Below, piece by piece: positions 1 through 7,865 of a stretch of 41,726 nucleotides of DNA. Position 1 is the stretch's first letter. Each line of letters begins with the position of its first letter. The stretch comes from Desulfobulbaceae bacterium (GTDB taxonomy: Bacteria; Desulfobacterota; Desulfobulbia; Desulfobulbales; Desulfocapsaceae): positions 1 through 41,726 of the forward strand of contig JAITSS010000026.1 in NCBI GenBank assembly GCA_031287565.1, given 5' to 3'. The position numbers were made by a program, and so were the translations under genes. The notes beneath the pieces were generated by a model, which was given only the letters and a program-made list of their open reading frames with translations, searched no databases and was not told the DNA's origin.

Positions 1-7
1 GTGAATG

Positions 8-169
8 TTATGACTCATCTTTTTGCCTCCGATGTGATTCAATCATTTCCCGCAGTATAGCTTGCGCATGAAATAAAGGCCAGCTACGAATCGGAATATG
101 ATCGCACGGAACGGAACAGCTATCGAGGTATCTTGCCGTTTCGTATTCGCGGACAGCTACTTTTTCCAT
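8..169 (-). pseudogene. Remnant of HI1420-type antitoxin gene
   Basis: A 53-codon reading frame begins MEKVAVREYETARYLDS, which matches from memory the conserved start of HI1420-family (HigA-like) antitoxins. After about 17 residues the resemblance ends abruptly, and the rest of the frame (CSVPCDHIPIRSW and on) has no helix-turn-helix. The ATG lies inside the 3' part of the upstream toxin remnant, as is normal for toxin-first pairs of this family. I read it as a truncated antitoxin whose 3' end was replaced by unrelated sequence. Family assignment rests on the short N-terminal match only. Confidence 0.5.
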
Positions 170-477
170 TGCCGTTCTCCCTTATCGTGCGCCATAATTC
201 CTTTGCTTTGGCGATGTCCCTTTTTTGTGTGGACTTATCGCCGCCGACAATCAAAAGATACACATTTAAGCCCTCTTGTGCCTAACACCCGGTAGCCAGG
301 GCCAAAATCAATTTTCATTTCACACACGCCATCATCCAACACCTTATAAGCACCGAAGTTTCCAGCTTTGGCCGAATCAACGCGGGTGGCAATTCTGGCC
401 TTTCCTTTTATATCCCGGAGTTTATTAAACCACTCCGCATATTGGCCAGTTTCATGGATGGTGTTTACCGTGCTCAT
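120..477 (-). pseudogene. Frameshifted HI1419-type (RelE/ParE superfamily) toxin gene
   Basis: The first frame gives an 80-residue product containing EWFNKLRDIKGKARIATRVD and AGNFGAYKVLDDGVCEMKID, the hallmark of Gp49/HI1419-like addiction toxins, which act as mRNA interferases. Near position 280 the frame is lost: one extra T in the run reading AAATGTGTATC separates it from a second frame that continues VYLLIVGGDKSTQKRDIAKA and KELWRTIRENGNGKS, the expected C-terminal half. Removing the single base restores a full-length toxin of about 110 residues. A residue also seems to be missing just before, at RVLGTRG where RVYYG-type sequence is usual. The gene sits directly upstream of, and overlaps, the truncated antitoxin. 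Both halves are broken, so the module is probably dead. Confidence 0.65.
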
Positions 478-580
478 GAACTCAATGTATCCTGCGGGCT
501 ACTAAAGTCAAGAGGTACTCCCCAAATTGGTCGTGTATCGTTGTTTCTGTAAATTTGTTTTTGGTTAGCCGCTGTGTCGA

Positions 581-631
581 CCTTGGCGAGCGTAGCGAGC
601 CAAGGCCGACAGAGGCGCAAGCGGAGCGCCT
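581..631. repeat. Pair of intergenic hairpins
   Basis: Two short perfect inverted repeats lie in the 240-bp gap before the membrane protein gene: CCTTGGC (581-587) pairs with GCCAAGG (599-605), and AGGCGC (613-618) pairs with GCGCCT (626-631). Neither is followed by a T-run, so they do not look like intrinsic terminators. I see no other feature in 478-731. Confidence 0.4.
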
Positions 632-731
632 TGTGACATTGGGCTATACACGGAAGAGACACGATAGCTATGGGACGAATTCTATCGTTAACCATTGATT
701 TTCCAAACCATCATCAGACGCTGTGACAGCA

Positions 732-2516
732 ATGCTGAAGAAAATATTCACGATTGGTCTGCTGGCTCTGCCAGTTGTCGGCGGGGCCGCTTTTTTACAT
801 CAATACGGCGTCAACGTTCTGTTCTGGGACGAATTTCACTTCGCGCCGCTGGCGACGAGGGAGACTTGGCCTGACCTGACTGTTTTATTTCGCCAACACA
901 ACGAGCACCGCATCTTTTTCCCCAACATTCTTTATCTTCTCATCGCCAAGGCCAGCGCCATGAATTCCCTGGCCGCGATGTGGGCCTCATTCGCCTTGGT
1001 GACGATGCTGTACAGCGCAATCCTGTGGGCTTTATCGCGCGCCGATGCCCGCCGGTCACAGGCCACACCGATGCTGGGCTTCACGCTTCCGGGCCTACTG
1101 ATTGGCGTCATGCTGTTTTATCCGTCACAGTGGGAAAATATCCTGTGGGGCTTTCAGCTGGGCTTTTATATGACCTTTGTCTTTTCCATGCTGGCCTTCT
1201 TGTGCTTTTCGCTGGCTTTGGAACAAATCGGCGCTTCGGGCCGGGAATTCGCCTGGCTATTTATTACCTCTATTGTCTGCGCTGTCATCGCCTCATTTTC
1301 ATCGGGACAAGGGCTGATGGTCTGGCCGGTTCTTACCGCGCTTTGGCTTGTCGCCCAGAGCGGCAAAAAAACCTTGGCGACCAGGCCATTCTGGATATGG
1401 TTGGCGGCGGGCATCGGCTGCTGGCTGTTGTATTTTCATGGCTACCACAAACCAAATCATCATCCAAGCCTGACAACAATAACCGATATGCCAATCCAGT
1501 TTGAAGAATACCTGCTGGCCCTGTTCGGCGGCGCGGTCGGCTGGCCGAAGTCACCAATTCTGCTGGGGGCAATCGGCATTCTCGTCCTGGGCGGCATGAC
1601 CATTTGCCTGGCGCATTTCTGTATTTTTTGTTTCACTGGACGCGCCTCTGAACAATCCATAATCAAGTCAGAAATATTCGCGGTTAGCGTCATCGGCTAT
1701 TCTTTTCTTTCCGGACTGTCGATTGTCGTCGGCCGCGCCGGCCTCGGCTGGCAACAGGCCCTGTCCTCACGCTACTGCACCTTCACACTGGCCATGCTCT
1801 GGGGCATTCTCCTCTATCTGGCTGTCAGTCCCAACCTGGGCAAAGCGGGTTCCCGCTCACGTCTCGCCGCTTACATCTGCTTTCCCCTCGTCACCGCCAT
1901 GCTGTTCGCCGCCTGGCCAAGCAACATGAACATGGTTGAAAACGAGAAGATACAAAAACGGCTGCGCCAGTACTATCTGCAAACCGCGAAATGGCAGAGT
2001 GACGAAAATCTGAAGCGACTTTTCCCCGCGCCGGAACGAGTGCGGCAAGACGCGGCTCGACTGCGGGAGAAAGGCTATAACGCTTTCGCCGATTTGCGGG
2101 CCAGGACGCCGGATTGGCCAACAATACAGCGCATCGCTATGACACAAAAAATGCCGATGTTGTTTCTCGACCGCGCTGACGTAACAACCGGGAAACACCC
2201 GCTTTTGCAACTACGTGGCTGGACGTTTGACCCAAAATCAAAGAAAGCGGCGCAATCGGTCTGGCTGGCATTGGGGAAAGAACGCTTTCTTCTTTTTTAC
2301 GGCGCGCCGCGAAAAGATGTCGCCCAGGCGCTGAAGAACGCCGACCTGAGCCATCTCGGTTTCACCGCCGATATTCCGCTGGCCGCTCTCCAGCCCGGCG
2401 ATTATCCGCTGACGATTCTCGTGGTCAGCGCTGACGGCAAAAACCTGTACGAAAGAGCGCAGGGCGTCCGGCTCAGTCATGACGCCCACGGCTGGCGGCT
2501 GATGAGCCTCAGGTGA
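732..2516 (+). CDS. Polytopic membrane protein, possible GT-C-like glycosyltransferase
   Basis: This 594-residue protein has about ten hydrophobic segments in its first 400 residues, followed by a soluble C-terminal part. The first periplasmic loop carries FWDEFHFAPL and, about 25 residues on, RQHNEHRIFFP. An acidic pair in the first loop after TM1 is typical of GT-C fold, polyprenyl-phosphate-dependent glycosyltransferases (ArnT/PMT-like), so that is my best guess. The last ~120 residues (LLQLRGWTFDP onward) look like a small beta-sandwich, also seen attached to envelope sugar-transferring proteins. The ATG at 732 was chosen over the GTG at 723 because it directly precedes the hydrophobic segment MLKKIFTIGLLALPVV. 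It converges with glmS; nothing nearby fixes a substrate. Confidence 0.6.
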   Translation: MLKKIFTIGLLALPVVGGAAFLHQYGVNVLFWDEFHFAPLATRETWPDLTVLFRQHNEHRIFFPNILYLLIAKASAMNSLAAMWASFALVTMLYSAILWALSRADARRSQATPMLGFTLPGLLIGVMLFYPSQWENILWGFQLGFYMTFVFSMLAFLCFSLALEQIGASGREFAWLFITSIVCAVIASFSSGQGLMVWPVLTALWLVAQSGKKTLATRPFWIWLAAGIGCWLLYFHGYHKPNHHPSLTTITDMPIQFEEYLLALFGGAVGWPKSPILLGAIGILVLGGMTICLAHFCIFCFTGRASEQSIIKSEIFAVSVIGYSFLSGLSIVVGRAGLGWQQALSSRYCTFTLAMLWGILLYLAVSPNLGKAGSRSRLAAYICFPLVTAMLFAAWPSNMNMVENEKIQKRLRQYYLQTAKWQSDENLKRLFPAPERVRQDAARLREKGYNAFADLRARTPDWPTIQRIAMTQKMPMLFLDRADVTTGKHPLLQLRGWTFDPKSKKAAQSVWLALGKERFLLFYGAPRKDVAQALKNADLSHLGFTADIPLAALQPGDYPLTILVVSADGKNLYERAQGVRLSHDAHGWRLMSLR

Positions 2517-2586
2517 TGAACACGTAACCGTCGTTCAGACGAACCGGCCTGCCTGACGGCAGACAGGTCGAAATCCGCGATTTTAC

Positions 2587-2621
2587 GAAAAATGCCCCTC
2601 GCCCGCAAACGGGAGAGGGGC
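2587..2621 (-). terminator. Intrinsic terminator of glmS, made from a dispersed hairpin
   Basis: Read on the minus strand, GCCCCTC plus TCCCG pairs across a TTTG loop with CGGGC plus GAGGGGC (one mismatch), followed by ATTTTT. It lies 70 bp past the glmS stop codon. The stem belongs to the same CCCTCTCCCGC / GCGGGAGAGGG hairpin family found at 6412, 6558, 10345 and 10422. Confidence 0.6.
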
Positions 2622-2691
2622 TTCGCTTCGCGTCACTGTCATCCGTGGGGCCGCGATGTGTCTTCCGGGCCGATGTATCGCGCCCTTCGCT

Positions 2692-4536
2692 TTATTCCAC
2701 CGTGACGCTTTTGGCCAGGTTGCGTGGCTGGTCAACGTCGCAGCCGCGGCGCACGGCCATTTCATAGGCCAGAAGCTGGGCTGGAATCGTGTAGAGCAGT
2801 GGATTTAAGGCGGCGTCGATTTTCGGCAGATAGAGGACATCCGGGGCGATTGCCATCAGCTGTTCGTCGCCTTCACTGCCAATCAGAATCAGCCGACCTT
2901 GCCGCGCTTTGATTTCCTCAACGTTTGACACGCTCTTTTGATAGACATCATCCAGCGGCAACAGGGCCAGAACCGGCATTTCCTTATCAATTAAGGCGAT
3001 TGGCCCATGCTTCAATTCGCCGGAGGCATAACCCTCGGCATGGATATAGGAAATTTCCTTCAGCTTCAGCGCCCCTTCCAAGGCGATGGGAAAACTTAAG
3101 CCGCGTCCGACGAAGAGAAAATCTTTGCAGGTGTAAAACTTTTCCACCAGGATGGCGATTTCCGCCTGTGTTTTCGGCAGGATCGTCTCAATCACCGCCG
3201 CCACGTCAAGCATGGATTTGACCAGATGCGCCCGCCGCTCCGCCGACATGACGCCGCGTTTCTGCCCCAGATAGAGGCTGAACAGCAAAAGGGCCGTCAG
3301 TTGCGCGGTGAAGGCTTTGGTCGAGGCGACGCCGATTTCCGGCCCGGCGTGCGTATAGACCGTGCCATCCGATTCACGGGTCATGGTTGAGCCGACCACA
3401 TTGCAGATGCTTATCACCTTTGCGCCCATGGCCTTGGCGCGGCGGATACCGGCCAGGGTATCGGCGGTTTCGCCGGATTGGGAAATGGCGATGGTCAGCA
3501 CCCGCTCATTGATCAACAGGTGGCGGTAGCGGAATTCCGAGGCGATATCGACTTCTACCGGGAGTTGGGCGTATTGCTCAAGCCAGTATTTGGCCACCAA
3601 AGCCGCGTGCCAGGAAGTGCCGCAGGCGACGAGCGTAATGCGCTCGATTTTTTGCAGTTGCTCGTCGCTGAGGCCGATTTCTGGGATGGTGATTTCGCCG
3701 GTCTGCACTTCGACGCGGCCACGCAGGGTGTTGGTTATCGCCTGCGGTTGCTCGTATATCTCTTTCAGCATGAAATGCTTATAGCCCGCCTTTTCGGCCA
3801 TGGCAGCATTCCAGGAAATGGTTTGGATTGCTTTGTTGAGCGTCGCGCCGCTGGCCAGCGATGTCACCTGAAAAGAGCCGTTCTTCAGCGTGGCCATTTC
3901 TTCATCGTCTAAAAAAATCACCTGATTGGTGTATTTGAGAAAGGCCGGCACATCGGAAGCCATGAACATGCCGCCGTCGTCGCACAGGCCCAGAACTAAA
4001 GGCGAGTGGTTGCGGGCCGCCACCAGCATATCCGGCGCTTTCACCCACATGACACCGATGGCATACGAGCCTTCGACGCGGGCCAGGGCGGCGCGGACGG
4101 CTTTGGGCAAATCGCCTTCAAGATGTTCCTCAATCAGATGGGCGAGCACCTCGGTATCGGTTTCCGAGGCGAATTTGTGGCCGCGCATTTGCAGCTCAAG
4201 GCGCAGCGAGCTGTAATTTTCGATGATGCCGTTATGCACCACCACCAAATCGCCGGTGCAGTCGCTGTGCGGATGGGCATTTTCCGTGGTTGGCGCGCCG
4301 TGGGTGGCCCAGCGGGTATGGCCAAGGCCGATGGTGGCCGGACTGAGCAGGGCGTCGCCAATGACGGCTTCGAGCTGGCTCAGCTTGCCGCGAGCGCGGT
4401 ATTTGACCAGTTTGCCATCCGGGCCGGGATAGACGATACCGGCCGAATCATAACCGCGATATTCCAGACGATGCAGTCCTTCCAAGACCAGCGGCGTGAC
4501 GCGGCGCGGCCCACAGTATCCAACGATTCCACACAT
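2692..4536 (-). CDS. glmS: Glutamine--fructose-6-phosphate aminotransferase (isomerising)
   Basis: GlmS converts fructose-6-phosphate and glutamine to glucosamine-6-phosphate, the first step to UDP-GlcNAc for peptidoglycan and LPS. The 614-residue length fits the family (about 610). The N-terminal nucleophile follows Met in MCGIVGYCG, with RLEYRGYDSAGI and GHTRWATHG in the class II glutaminase domain (about 1-220). Two SIS sugar-phosphate domains follow, with CGTSWHAALVAKYW and SQSGETADTLA, and the C-terminus PRNLAKSVTVE is canonical. The start is preceded by GAGG seven bases upstream. It stands alone on the minus strand, without glmM or glmU. I saw no glmS ribozyme, which is in any case a Gram-positive feature. 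Confidence 0.97.
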   Translation of the reverse strand: MCGIVGYCGPRRVTPLVLEGLHRLEYRGYDSAGIVYPGPDGKLVKYRARGKLSQLEAVIGDALLSPATIGLGHTRWATHGAPTTENAHPHSDCTGDLVVVHNGIIENYSSLRLELQMRGHKFASETDTEVLAHLIEEHLEGDLPKAVRAALARVEGSYAIGVMWVKAPDMLVAARNHSPLVLGLCDDGGMFMASDVPAFLKYTNQVIFLDDEEMATLKNGSFQVTSLASGATLNKAIQTISWNAAMAEKAGYKHFMLKEIYEQPQAITNTLRGRVEVQTGEITIPEIGLSDEQLQKIERITLVACGTSWHAALVAKYWLEQYAQLPVEVDIASEFRYRHLLINERVLTIAISQSGETADTLAGIRRAKAMGAKVISICNVVGSTMTRESDGTVYTHAGPEIGVASTKAFTAQLTALLLFSLYLGQKRGVMSAERRAHLVKSMLDVAAVIETILPKTQAEIAILVEKFYTCKDFLFVGRGLSFPIALEGALKLKEISYIHAEGYASGELKHGPIALIDKEMPVLALLPLDDVYQKSVSNVEEIKARQGRLILIGSEGDEQLMAIAPDVLYLPKIDAALNPLLYTIPAQLLAYEMAVRRGCDVDQPRNLAKSVTVE

Positions 4537-4702
4537 GGCGTTTCCTCAATAAAGTTGTCAGTGATTGATGGGACGACTTCGGGTCGCGCGCCGCTGTTTC
4601 TCTTCTTCGGCGCGATGAAAAAAATTCTATCATGGGGATTTTCGCATGGGCAGTCATTTCTTGGCAAAGGCGGAAATCAGCGGCTGGGCGGTCGGCCAGA
4701 GC

Positions 4703-4731
4703 GGTGGAGTTGGGTGGAGTTGGGTGGAGTT
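4703..4731 (+). repeat. Short tandem repeat, about 10-bp unit
   Basis: The unit GTGGAGTTGG is present nearly three times in a row between the divergent glmS and Sel1-lipoprotein genes. It contains no gene and is probably a slippage product within the shared upstream region. Confidence 0.6.
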
Positions 4732-4780
4732 TGCGCCCACTTTATGGCACATTCCGGATGCTAAAAAATTACCGGACATT

Positions 4781-4786
4781 TATAAT
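4781..4786 (+). promoter_or_regulatory. Candidate -10 box for the lipoprotein gene
   Basis: A perfect TATAAT lies about 50 bp upstream of the ATG at 4835. No good -35 is seen 16-18 bp upstream, so the call rests on the -10 hexamer only. Confidence 0.35.
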
Positions 4787-4834
4787 CGCCTACTGGCGTA
4801 TTCTCCCTTTTCCCCTTCGCCCAAGGCCGCGACT

Positions 4835-5425
4835 ATGAACTATCCCGCTTTGTCCGCCCGTTGCCTGGCCTGCCTGGGCCTGGCGCTGTGCTTACATGCC
4901 TGCGCCCGGAACAGTACGGAAGCCACGGTCATGGTCTGTGACCCGATGTGCTCCGAGCGTCCGCTTGGGCAAATCAACCAAGAACTTCGCGCGACCGATG
5001 CCGATGATGGCCGTATCGCGGCGCTCGAAGCCGCCGCCGCCCAGCATCCCCGCGCCGCCTACGATCTGGCCCTGCGCTATTTTCGTGGCGACGGCATCCG
5101 TCGCGACAGCTACCAAGCGCTGTCCTGGATGCGAGTCGCCGCCGAACACGGTGATTTCGACGCGCAAAAGGCGCTTGGCCGCCTGTATCTGACTGGCCTG
5201 GAAGAAATGGGCCGTGACCCGCGCGAAGCGGGCGTCTGGCTGAGCATGGCCGCAGGCCGCGGCGACCGGGAATCAGAACGCCTGCTGGCTGAGGCCGAAG
5301 CCGCCAGGCGCTCGGATGAAGAGGAATATACATGGCTGCGCCGCTGGCGTCCCGTGGTCTACCAGTGGTGGCGGTCAGGATATTCATATCATGGTGTTTG
5401 GAACGGCCAATCGTGGAATTACTGA
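4835..5425 (+). CDS. Sel1-repeat lipoprotein
   Basis: A 196-residue exported protein. The signal peptide ends in a lipobox, LCLHAC, so it should be a lipoprotein with Cys near residue 21. After a linker come two or three Sel1-like helical repeats, seen in AAYDLALRYFRGDGIRRD, ALSWMRVAAEHGDFDAQKAL and LYLTGLEEMGRDPREAGVWL. Sel1 repeats are TPR-like scaffolds for protein-protein contact; the partner is unknown. The C-terminus is rich in W and Y (WRPVVYQWWRSGYSYHGVW). The frame is open far upstream, but this ATG is chosen because it begins the signal peptide. It is followed in the same direction by another lipoprotein gene after 89 bp. Confidence 0.8.
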   Translation: MNYPALSARCLACLGLALCLHACARNSTEATVMVCDPMCSERPLGQINQELRATDADDGRIAALEAAAAQHPRAAYDLALRYFRGDGIRRDSYQALSWMRVAAEHGDFDAQKALGRLYLTGLEEMGRDPREAGVWLSMAAGRGDRESERLLAEAEAARRSDEEEYTWLRRWRPVVYQWWRSGYSYHGVWNGQSWNY

Positions 5426-5514
5426 TGCGCCGGATTTTCGTTCAGAAAACCGCAAAGTAAACCTGGACGGGTACCCCCGTCCGTACATTTTCCCTCTGCC
5501 AAGGAGCGTTGCCC

Positions 5515-6333
5515 ATGAACCGTTTCCCCTTCCCACGCCTTGCCAGTATCGCCATTCCGTTTTTCGCCTTAGTCCTGGTTTGTGGTTGTGTCACCAGCGG
5601 CACCAGTTCCACGGCTGTGACCGGAGCCGCCGGTGGCGCCGCCAGCGTTGGCGCGTCCGGCGATCTTGAACGCTGCCCCGAACCGCTTGGCACCCTGGCG
5701 GTTGATGATGGCCGAGGCGCGGCCTGGTATGGCGCCTTTGGCAACGCCACGCAGGTGACGACGATTGAGCCGCTTTTGCGTTTGGCGGTGCAGCAATCCA
5801 ACTGCTTCGTGATCACTTCCATCGGCAATCTGCGCACCGACGACCGCCTCCAGCGCATCACCAACCTTCAGCGTGATTCCGGAGAATACCGCGCCGGTTC
5901 CAATCAGCAGAAAGGCCAGCGCGTCGCCGCTGACTATTATCTTGAGCCGTCGATTGTGATCGATAACGATTCGACGGGCGGACTGGCCGGAGCGCTGGGC
6001 GGCCTGGTCGGCAACCGCGTGGTTACTGGCCTGGCCGGGGCGCTGGAATCGAAAGCCTCGGTGGTAACGCTGACGCTTTTCGATATTCGCTCAGCCCTTC
6101 AGCTTTCAATTTCCGAAGGTTCATCGACCGCGACCAATTACGGCGCGGCCCTGGGCGCTTTTGGCAGCAAAGCCGGCGGCGCTTTGGGCGGTTTTTCGCG
6201 GACCCCGGCGGGCAAAGCCACCGTCGCCGCCTTCATGGACGCCTACAACAAGATGGTGATTTCGCTGCGCAACTATAAAGCGCAGGATGTCAAAGGCGGA
6301 ATGGGAACTGGCGGACGTTTGCAGGTGAACTGA
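5515..6333 (+). CDS. CsgG-like lipoprotein
   Basis: A 272-residue protein with a signal peptide ending in the lipobox LVCGC, then a Gly/Ala/Ser-rich linker. The core (LGTLAVDDGRGAAWYGAFGN, TIEPLLRLAVQQSNCFVITS, QRVAADYYLEPSIVI, SKASVVTLTLFDIRSALQLS) follows the pattern of CsgG/HfaB and related TolB-N-fold lipoproteins, including the Q..NCF.V segment and a beta-rich second half. Glycine-rich stretches (GGLAGALGGLVGNRVV) resemble membrane-inserting or surface-associated segments. A strong AAGGAG lies nine bases before this ATG. CsgG proteins form secretion pores for curli-like fibres, but no fibre subunits are nearby, so the role is open. Confidence 0.7.
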   Translation: MNRFPFPRLASIAIPFFALVLVCGCVTSGTSSTAVTGAAGGAASVGASGDLERCPEPLGTLAVDDGRGAAWYGAFGNATQVTTIEPLLRLAVQQSNCFVITSIGNLRTDDRLQRITNLQRDSGEYRAGSNQQKGQRVAADYYLEPSIVIDNDSTGGLAGALGGLVGNRVVTGLAGALESKASVVTLTLFDIRSALQLSISEGSSTATNYGAALGAFGSKAGGALGGFSRTPAGKATVAAFMDAYNKMVISLRNYKAQDVKGGMGTGGRLQVN

Positions 6334-6346
6334 GCCTGCCGTTCTC

Positions 6347-6386
6347 CCCCTCTGCCGCCAGCGCCAGAAGTATCTCTCATTTGCAT
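6347..6386 (+). repeat. Direct repeat, first copy (CCCTCTGCCGCCAGC type)
   Basis: About 40 bp running from CCTCTGCCGCCAGC to CTCATTTGCAT recurs at 6492-6531 with one base difference. Each copy is followed by an AGCGYTTGCCTAACC motif (6388-6402 and 6534-6548). Confidence 0.7.
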
Positions 6387-6411
6387 GAGCGCTTGCCTAA
6401 CCTGCCGTTAT

Positions 6412-6583
6412 CCCCTCTCCCGCCCGCGGGAGAGGGGCGGGGGTGAGGGTTTCAAGAAATCAAATGCGCCCTCACCCGGCGCTCACGCGCCACCCTCTGC
6501 CGCCAGCGGCCAGAAGTATCTCTCATTTGCATTAGCGTTTGCCTAACCTACCGTTCTCCCCTCTCCCGCCTGCGGGAGAGGGG
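6412..6583 (+). repeat. Dispersed hairpin repeats of the CCCTCTCCCGC family
   Basis: Perfect palindromic hairpins with arms CCCCTCTCCCGC and GCGGGAGAGGGG occur at 6412-6437 and 6558-6583. The first is followed by GGGGGTGAGGGTTTCAA and the partner arm GCCCTCACCCGGCGC. The same composite recurs at 10343-10446. These are intergenic palindromes that can also serve as terminators. Confidence 0.75.
6492..6531 (+). repeat. Direct repeat, second copy (CCCTCTGCCGCCAGC type)
   Basis: Second copy of the segment at 6347-6386, inserted between two hairpins of the CCCTCTCCCGC family. Confidence 0.7.
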
Positions 6584-6632
6584 AATTCACGTATCGCTTG
6601 TGTAGAGACTTCTGCTACAGACAGGCGGAATA

Positions 6633-6668
6633 AATCAGCGCTTCCTTGGTTTCGTTCCCATCTCTGGG
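6633..6668 (+). repeat. Degenerate outlying copy of the 36-bp array repeat
   Basis: Only the 3' part (GGTTTCGTTCCCATCTCTGGG, less its first base) matches the 36-bp repeat of the array at 7351-7653. The 5' half has diverged. Confidence 0.55.
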
Positions 6669-6735
6669 AGTGGATTGCCGCTGGCGCGGGAATAACGGAA
6701 GGAAATGCGGTCGAGAAGCCGTCATGCCCGCGCAG

Positions 6736-6850
6736 GCGGGCATCCAGGGGCATCAAGAAAATACAGAGAAACGGGTAGTCTGGATTCCCGCTTGCGCGGG
6801 AATGACGGAAAAAGGTCACAATCGGAACCGGTTCCATTCCCATCTCTGGG
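6736..6850 (+). repeat. 115-bp composite module, copy 1
   Basis: Runs from GCGGGCATCCAGGGGCATCA through a REPIN right half and ends in a nearly intact 36-bp array repeat (6815-6850, one G to A change). Also present at 6983-7097 and 7273-7386. Confidence 0.8.
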
Positions 6851-6982
6851 AGAGCCGTCATGCCCGCGCAGGCGGGCATCCAGGCAGAATATTGCAAAAG
6901 CGACGGCATGGATTGCCGCTGGCGCGGCAATGACGGGAGAAAACGCGGGAATGCCTCATAACGTCATGCCCGCATGTTGTCA

Positions 6983-7097
6983 GCGGGCATCCAGGGGCAT
7001 CAAGAAAATGCCGAGAAACGGGCAGTCTGGATTCCCGCTTGCGCGGGAATGACGGAAAAAGGTCACAATCGGAACCGGTTTCGTTCCCATCTCTGGG
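6983..7097 (+). repeat. 115-bp composite module, copy 2
   Basis: Same length and order as copy 1, ending in a 36-bp repeat at 7062-7097 with one C to T change. Confidence 0.8.
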
Positions 7098-7272
7098 AGT
7101 GCATTGCCGCTGGCGCGGCAATGCCTCATAACGTCGTGCCCGCGTGTTTTCAGCGGGCATCCAGGGGTGATTGTAGGGGCGAACTGTGTTCGCCCGTCTG
7201 GATTGCCACTGGTGCGGCAATGACGGAAGAAAGCGCGGGAATCCCTCATAACGTCATGCCTGCGTGTTTTCA

Positions 7273-7386
7273 GCGGGCATCCAGGGCATCAAGAAAATAC
7301 AGAGAAACGGGCAGTCTGGATTCCCGCTTGCGCGGGAATGACAGCAAAAAGTCACAATCGGAACCGGTTCCGTTCCCATCTCTGGG
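7273..7386 (+). repeat. 115-bp composite module, copy 3
   Basis: One base shorter than the other copies (GGG for GGGG near its start). Its terminal 36 bp is the first repeat of the array at 7351-7653. Confidence 0.8.
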
Positions 7387-7653
7387 GAGTTGGAAAAACC
7401 CATATTTCCTAGCAATAATCGTCACAATCGGAACCGGTTCCGTTCCCATCTCTGGGTGTTCCAGTTCCAGTGTGGCGGATCATCCGTCACAATCGGAACC
7501 GGTTCCGTTCCCATCTCTGGGACAAGTGTTTGTTTTGCAGGGACAAAAAGTCACAATCGGAACCTGTTCCGTTCCCATCTCTGGGATTTGTATTGTTTAT
7601 TTGTGCGTTGATGTATAGTCACAATCGGAACCGGTTCCGTTCCCATCTCTGGG
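7351..7653 (+). CRISPR. CRISPR-like array: five 36-bp repeats, four spacers, no cas genes
   Basis: Repeats at 7351-7386, 7421-7456, 7486-7521, 7550-7585 and 7618-7653 are identical except for one G to T in the fourth. The repeat starts GTCACAATC, contains the perfect 12-bp palindrome GGAACCGGTTCC and ends in GTTCCCATCTCTGGG, whose CCCA/TGGG ends can pair. Intervening sequences are 34, 29, 28 and 32 bp, all different and AT-richer than the repeats. A 36-bp repeat with about 30-bp spacers is what type II arrays look like. Against a true CRISPR: uneven spacers, copies outside the array inside REPIN modules, and no cas gene in the window. It may instead be a short mobile or protein-binding repeat. 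Confidence 0.5.
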
Positions 7654-7865
7654 ACTGGGCCGCATCATAGCCAACAACGGCGCGGCTTTGCAACTGCCAC
7701 TTTGTAGTATGTCCCGTTGCCTGTCGCACAGAACGCGCAGTTTCCAAGACATCCTACAATGTGGTACTAATTCCATGTCTGGCATAGTTTTTGCTTATCA
7801 TCATATTTTCACGCTATTTCAACATGATATTCGGTTTCTATTTTTTCAGTTTTCCTAGCAATTAT

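Larger units (their letters stand above)
6669..7350 (+). repeat. Cluster of REP/REPIN-type palindromic elements
   Basis: The stretch is built from inverted pairs of a head such as GTCATGCCCGCGCAGGCGGG (then CATCCAG) and a tail such as TGGATTCCCGCTTGCGCGGG (then AATGACGG). Each is a hairpin, and the two are reverse complements of each other, the layout of a REPIN. Several variant copies occur, some with GGCAATGAC or with TGTTTTCAGCGGGC centres. A separate perfect hairpin, GGGCGAAC-TGT-GTTCGCCC, sits at 7177-7195. No RAYT transposase gene is present in the window. No gene is supported between 6334 and 7865. Confidence 0.8.

Noticed and set aside
474..695. 73-codon minus-strand frame over the hairpin region
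   Set aside because: Composition is driven by the hairpins, no family resemblance, and no ribosome binding site.
2516..2590. Terminator for the membrane protein gene at CCTGCCTGACGGCAGACAGG
   Set aside because: The hairpin is short and imperfect and has no T-run on the plus strand.
4006..4764. 252-codon plus-strand frame opposite glmS
   Set aside because: Lies antisense to a certain glmS; its translation follows the codon pattern of the opposite strand.
4537..4834. Possible glmS ribozyme or riboswitch upstream of glmS
   Set aside because: No ribozyme-like core was recognised, and the element is characteristic of Gram-positive bacteria.
7390..7670. Short frames repeating SHNRNRFRSHLWD through the array
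   Set aside because: The peptide repeat is only the translation of the 36-bp DNA repeat; spacer lengths shift the frame, so no protein repeat is encoded.
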